52,440 nucleotides of DNA from Treponema sp. (GTDB lineage: Bacteria; Spirochaetota; Spirochaetia; Treponematales; Breznakiellaceae): NCBI GenBank assembly GCA_031267675.1, contig JAIRYT010000002.1:1-52440 (forward strand), given 5' to 3'. A program made the translations under genes and the position numbers. The notes under the pieces were generated by a model. That model was given only the letters and a program-made list of their open reading frames with translations, had not been told where the DNA came from and searched no databases. How positions within the stretch are numbered: position 1 is the first letter of the stretch; every line of letters starts with the position of its first letter. Shown piece after piece: positions 50,830-52,440 of this stretch.

Positions 50830-51138
50830 TTAATTTAACGGATCGGGTTTCATTAATTTAAATGAAATGCCGTTCAATTCCACGGCGGAAAAGGTACGCA
50901 TAACATGTAACAGTTCCCGCTGTTTTGTCTGCAGCAATTGAATCCAGACGGGGTGTTCCGCTTCTATCACCAGCATTCCGCGTTCCAGTGTGGCAACCCG
51001 TGAATGGGCCGCCGCCGCCGGCAGCGCGCACGCGGCGGTAACGCCTTCCCAGGAAGAAAAAAGGGCGGAGTACCCTTTTGCCTTTTGCATGGTTTCTTCG
51101 TCAAAAAACCCCGAAAGAATATCGCCTATTTTCTTCAT
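50830..51138 (-). CDS. dciA: DciA-like replication factor (DUF721)
   Basis: The protein has 102 residues. It has the DUF721 signature: an N-terminal IGDILSGFF, a middle ALFSSWEGVTAACALPAAAAHSRVATLERGMLVIEA, and EHPVWIQLLQTKQRELL. DciA helps load the replicative helicase DnaB in bacteria lacking DnaC. Its ATG overlaps the recF stop by four bases. The recF-dciA order is that found near the treponemal origin, where gyrA would follow; here an Aat-like gene does, so the ancestral order has been broken. Confidence 0.88.
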   Translation of the reverse strand: MKKIGDILSGFFDEETMQKAKGYSALFSSWEGVTAACALPAAAAHSRVATLERGMLVIEAEHPVWIQLLQTKQRELLHVMRTFSAVELNGISFKLMKPDPLN

Positions 51139-52043
51139 GCCGAAACAACACCGCCTGAAACATGATACACCAGGGTATTGGTTTTACGGTAGCCCTGGAA
51201 CGGCTCGTCGGGTAAAAACGTAAAAAAAGCCTGTTGGTAATCGGGCATTACCTCAAGAAAACGGCGGCGTTTTTCGCCGTCCAGTTCCAGAAGCACGTCA
51301 TCCAGCAGCAGCAGCGGTGTTTTTCCGGTATAATCGGAAAAACACCGTATCTGCGCCGTGCGCAGCAGCAGCGCCAAAAGCCGCCGCTGGCCGGTAGACG
51401 CGCTGGCGGCAAATTCGCGGCCCGTACGCCTAAACTGGTAACGATCGCGGTGCGGGCCGCTTACGGTAATACCCTGGGCCTCGTCGGTTTCGCGTTTTTC
51501 GCCCGGAATATGTTCGCCGGTAAAGCGCCAGGACGGTTCGTACGAAACAGAAATACCGTCAATACCCGCGACCTCGTTATAAATGGGAGCAAACACCCCG
51601 GAAAAATGCGCCGTCGCCTTACGCCGCTTTTCCATAAGACGCAGCCCGTATTCGGCAAGCTGGGGATCCAGCGCGTCAAGAAGCGCGGAGGCTTCCCGGT
51701 AGTTGCGCTGCGCCGTTTTTATTTCGCGCAGTACGGTGTTCCGCGATTTTAATACCCGCCGGAAGCGCCGCAGATCGTCCAGATAAACCGGATCATAAAG
51801 GCTTTGTGTTTGATCAAAAAACCATCTGCGCCGTTCGTGACTGCCCGAAACAAAATCCATATCCTCATGGCAAAAAACAACACAGGGAAGCGCCTGTAAA
51901 AGTTCCCTGCGTTCCTCCAGTTTTTTTCCGTCCATTTCTATGGATTTTTTTTGCTTTTCCCAGCTTATTCTGATTCGCGATTCACCCTGCGGCGGTGATT
52001 CGTTGCGAAGGGTCCATACCCCGGCCCCTTGGGGCGGAACCAA
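51135..52043 (-). pseudogene. recF: 5'-truncated recF
   Basis: From about residue 12 the ORF is RecF: LPCVVFCHEDMDFVSGSHERRRWFFDQ, LKSRNTVLREI, SGPHRDRYQF, the signature STGQRRLLALLLRTAQI and Walker B LLLLDDVLLELDGE. RecF is an SMC-like ATPase that loads RecA at gaps and needs an N-terminal Walker A loop; that part (about 60-70 residues) is missing. The ORF begins only with a TTG at 52043 inside a palindrome (52009-52056), and the upstream frame stops at 52128. The protein should not bind ATP. The gene may instead continue after an insertion beyond the window. Confidence 0.75.
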
Positions 52044-52056
52044 GGGTATGGACCCT
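52009..52056. repeat. nested cruciform at the recF break
   Basis: AGGGTCCATACCC (52009-52021) and its perfect complement GGGTATGGACCCT (52044-52056) enclose GCCCC-TT-GGGGC (52024-52035). The core (CCCCTTGGGGCGG) matches the reverse complement of the IS200-type hairpin at 345-360. It may be the end of an IS200-derived element or a palindrome-associated mobile sequence. Confidence 0.7.
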
Positions 52057-52080
52057 GAGTCAAATACCTTATGAGAACAA

Positions 52081-52106
52081 CATACCCCGTCCGCTTGCGG
52101 CGGGGG
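52081..52106. repeat. second palindrome related to the one at 52009
   Basis: CATACCCCG-TCCGC-TT-GCGG-CGGGG repeats the CATACCCCG-x-CC-CTT-GG plan of the first hairpin 65 bp away. The inner stem is CCGC-TT-GCGG and the outer stem CCCC/GGGG. It lies exactly at the left end of the DUF3990 homology. Confidence 0.6.
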
Positions 52107-52440
52107 TGGTGATTTTTGGGAACGGTTTTTATACTACGCCGAATAAAGATCAGGCGTTAAAATTCGCTCAGATTGTGGTACAAAGGCGCGGTGGAACCGG
52201 AATAGTGAGTGTATATGACTATGACGAGATTTCCGCTGCTTCTGATCTGGAGATACTGCATTTTTCCGATACCAATATCGCATGGCTTGACTTTATCTCC
52301 CAAAACAGGCGGGGCGTATATAACGAAAAAAAATATGATATACTAAGCGGACCGGTTGCCAATGACAATGTTTATGAGACGGTAAACCTTTACACTATGG
52401 AAATATTTTCCGCGGCGGAGGCCGTTGAAAGGCTCAAGGC
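52106..52440 (+). pseudogene. DUF3990 protein, 5'-truncated and cut by the window end
   Basis: The frame from 52106 reads VVIFGNGFYTTPNKDQALKFAQ, SVYDYDE, IAWLDFISQNRRG, YDILSGPVANDNVYETVNLY and AAEAVERLK. This is the DUF3990 family, whose members usually begin with LYHGS and then DFGxGFYxT. The N-terminal LYHGS part is replaced by the palindromes, and no good start codon exists (only GTG at 52106 or 51995, without a ribosome-binding site). The family is found near toxin-antitoxin and abortive-infection loci and is related to the ADP-ribosyltransferase-like fold. It is open at the right edge. Confidence 0.7.

Overview
The window looks like chromosomal DNA from a spirochaete of the Treponema group, most like the termite-gut treponemes. 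The evidence is protein content rather than any single marker. There is a recF-dciA(DUF721) pair as near the treponemal origin, the TIGR03545/TIGR03546 pair, a MurA with Asp in place of the active-site Cys, ThyX, Lpt transport parts with no lipid A or O-antigen genes in view, and large MalT-like regulators. Codon use is moderately GC-rich in most genes. The first kilobase is visibly more AT-rich and carries transposon debris. I saw no rRNA, tRNA or CRISPR array.

Layout. 1-0.4 kb: remnants of an IS630-like and an IS200-like transposase. 0.4-2.8 kb: an exported unknown protein and two tandem TPR lipoproteins. 3-4.7 kb: tRNA-dihydrouridine synthase and a TatD nuclease. 5-8.7 kb: a LuxR-type response regulator with xylB and xylA. 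8.7-11.8 kb (minus): an AraC-type response regulator, a FIST sensor protein and an XRE regulator. 12-17.7 kb: a lipoprotein of the endonuclease/exonuclease/phosphatase fold, an acyltransferase, and grpE-dnaK-dnaJ. 17.9-21.4 kb: three membrane genes facing away from grpE, two with LptF/LptG-like topology and one DjlA-like J-protein. 21.5-27.5 kb: murA, a LUD protein, a DMT exporter overlapping a PfkB kinase, a nucleotidyltransferase and thyX. 27.6-33 kb: two tandem MalT-like STAND/LuxR regulators behind a consensus promoter. 33-37 kb: lptA-lptB, an AsmA-like TIGR03545 protein, TIGR03546 and a tyrosine phosphatase. 38-44.3 kb: a stand-alone DbpA RNA-binding domain, an MBL hydrolase, a 67-bp tandem repeat, a MATE exporter, pyrC, rlpA and serS. 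44.4-50.1 kb: a thioredoxin-like protein, birA, a thrH-hexulose-phosphate synthase-isomerase operon, a GH13 amylase and nagA. 50-52.4 kb: an Aat-like protein, dciA, a 5'-truncated recF, nested palindromes and a fragment of a DUF3990 gene.

How the genes work together. xylB/xylA feed xylose into the pentose phosphate pool, and the HPS-PHI pair links that pool to fructose 6-phosphate. GrpE, DnaK, DnaJ and the membrane J-protein form a chaperone block. lptA, lptB, the LptF/G-like pair, the AsmA-like protein and the acyltransferase point to lipid traffic to the outer membrane in an organism expected to lack LPS.

The most striking signal is a promoter architecture: at about a dozen genes without a Shine-Dalgarno sequence, a good -10 box (often TGn-extended) ends only 5-10 nt before the start codon, which predicts leaderless or near-leaderless mRNAs. 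Other points are the MurA Cys-to-Asp change, a short ORF or frameshift in front of the first MalT-like gene, the thrH-HPS-PHI operon, and the recF/DUF3990 junction at palindromes resembling an IS200 end.
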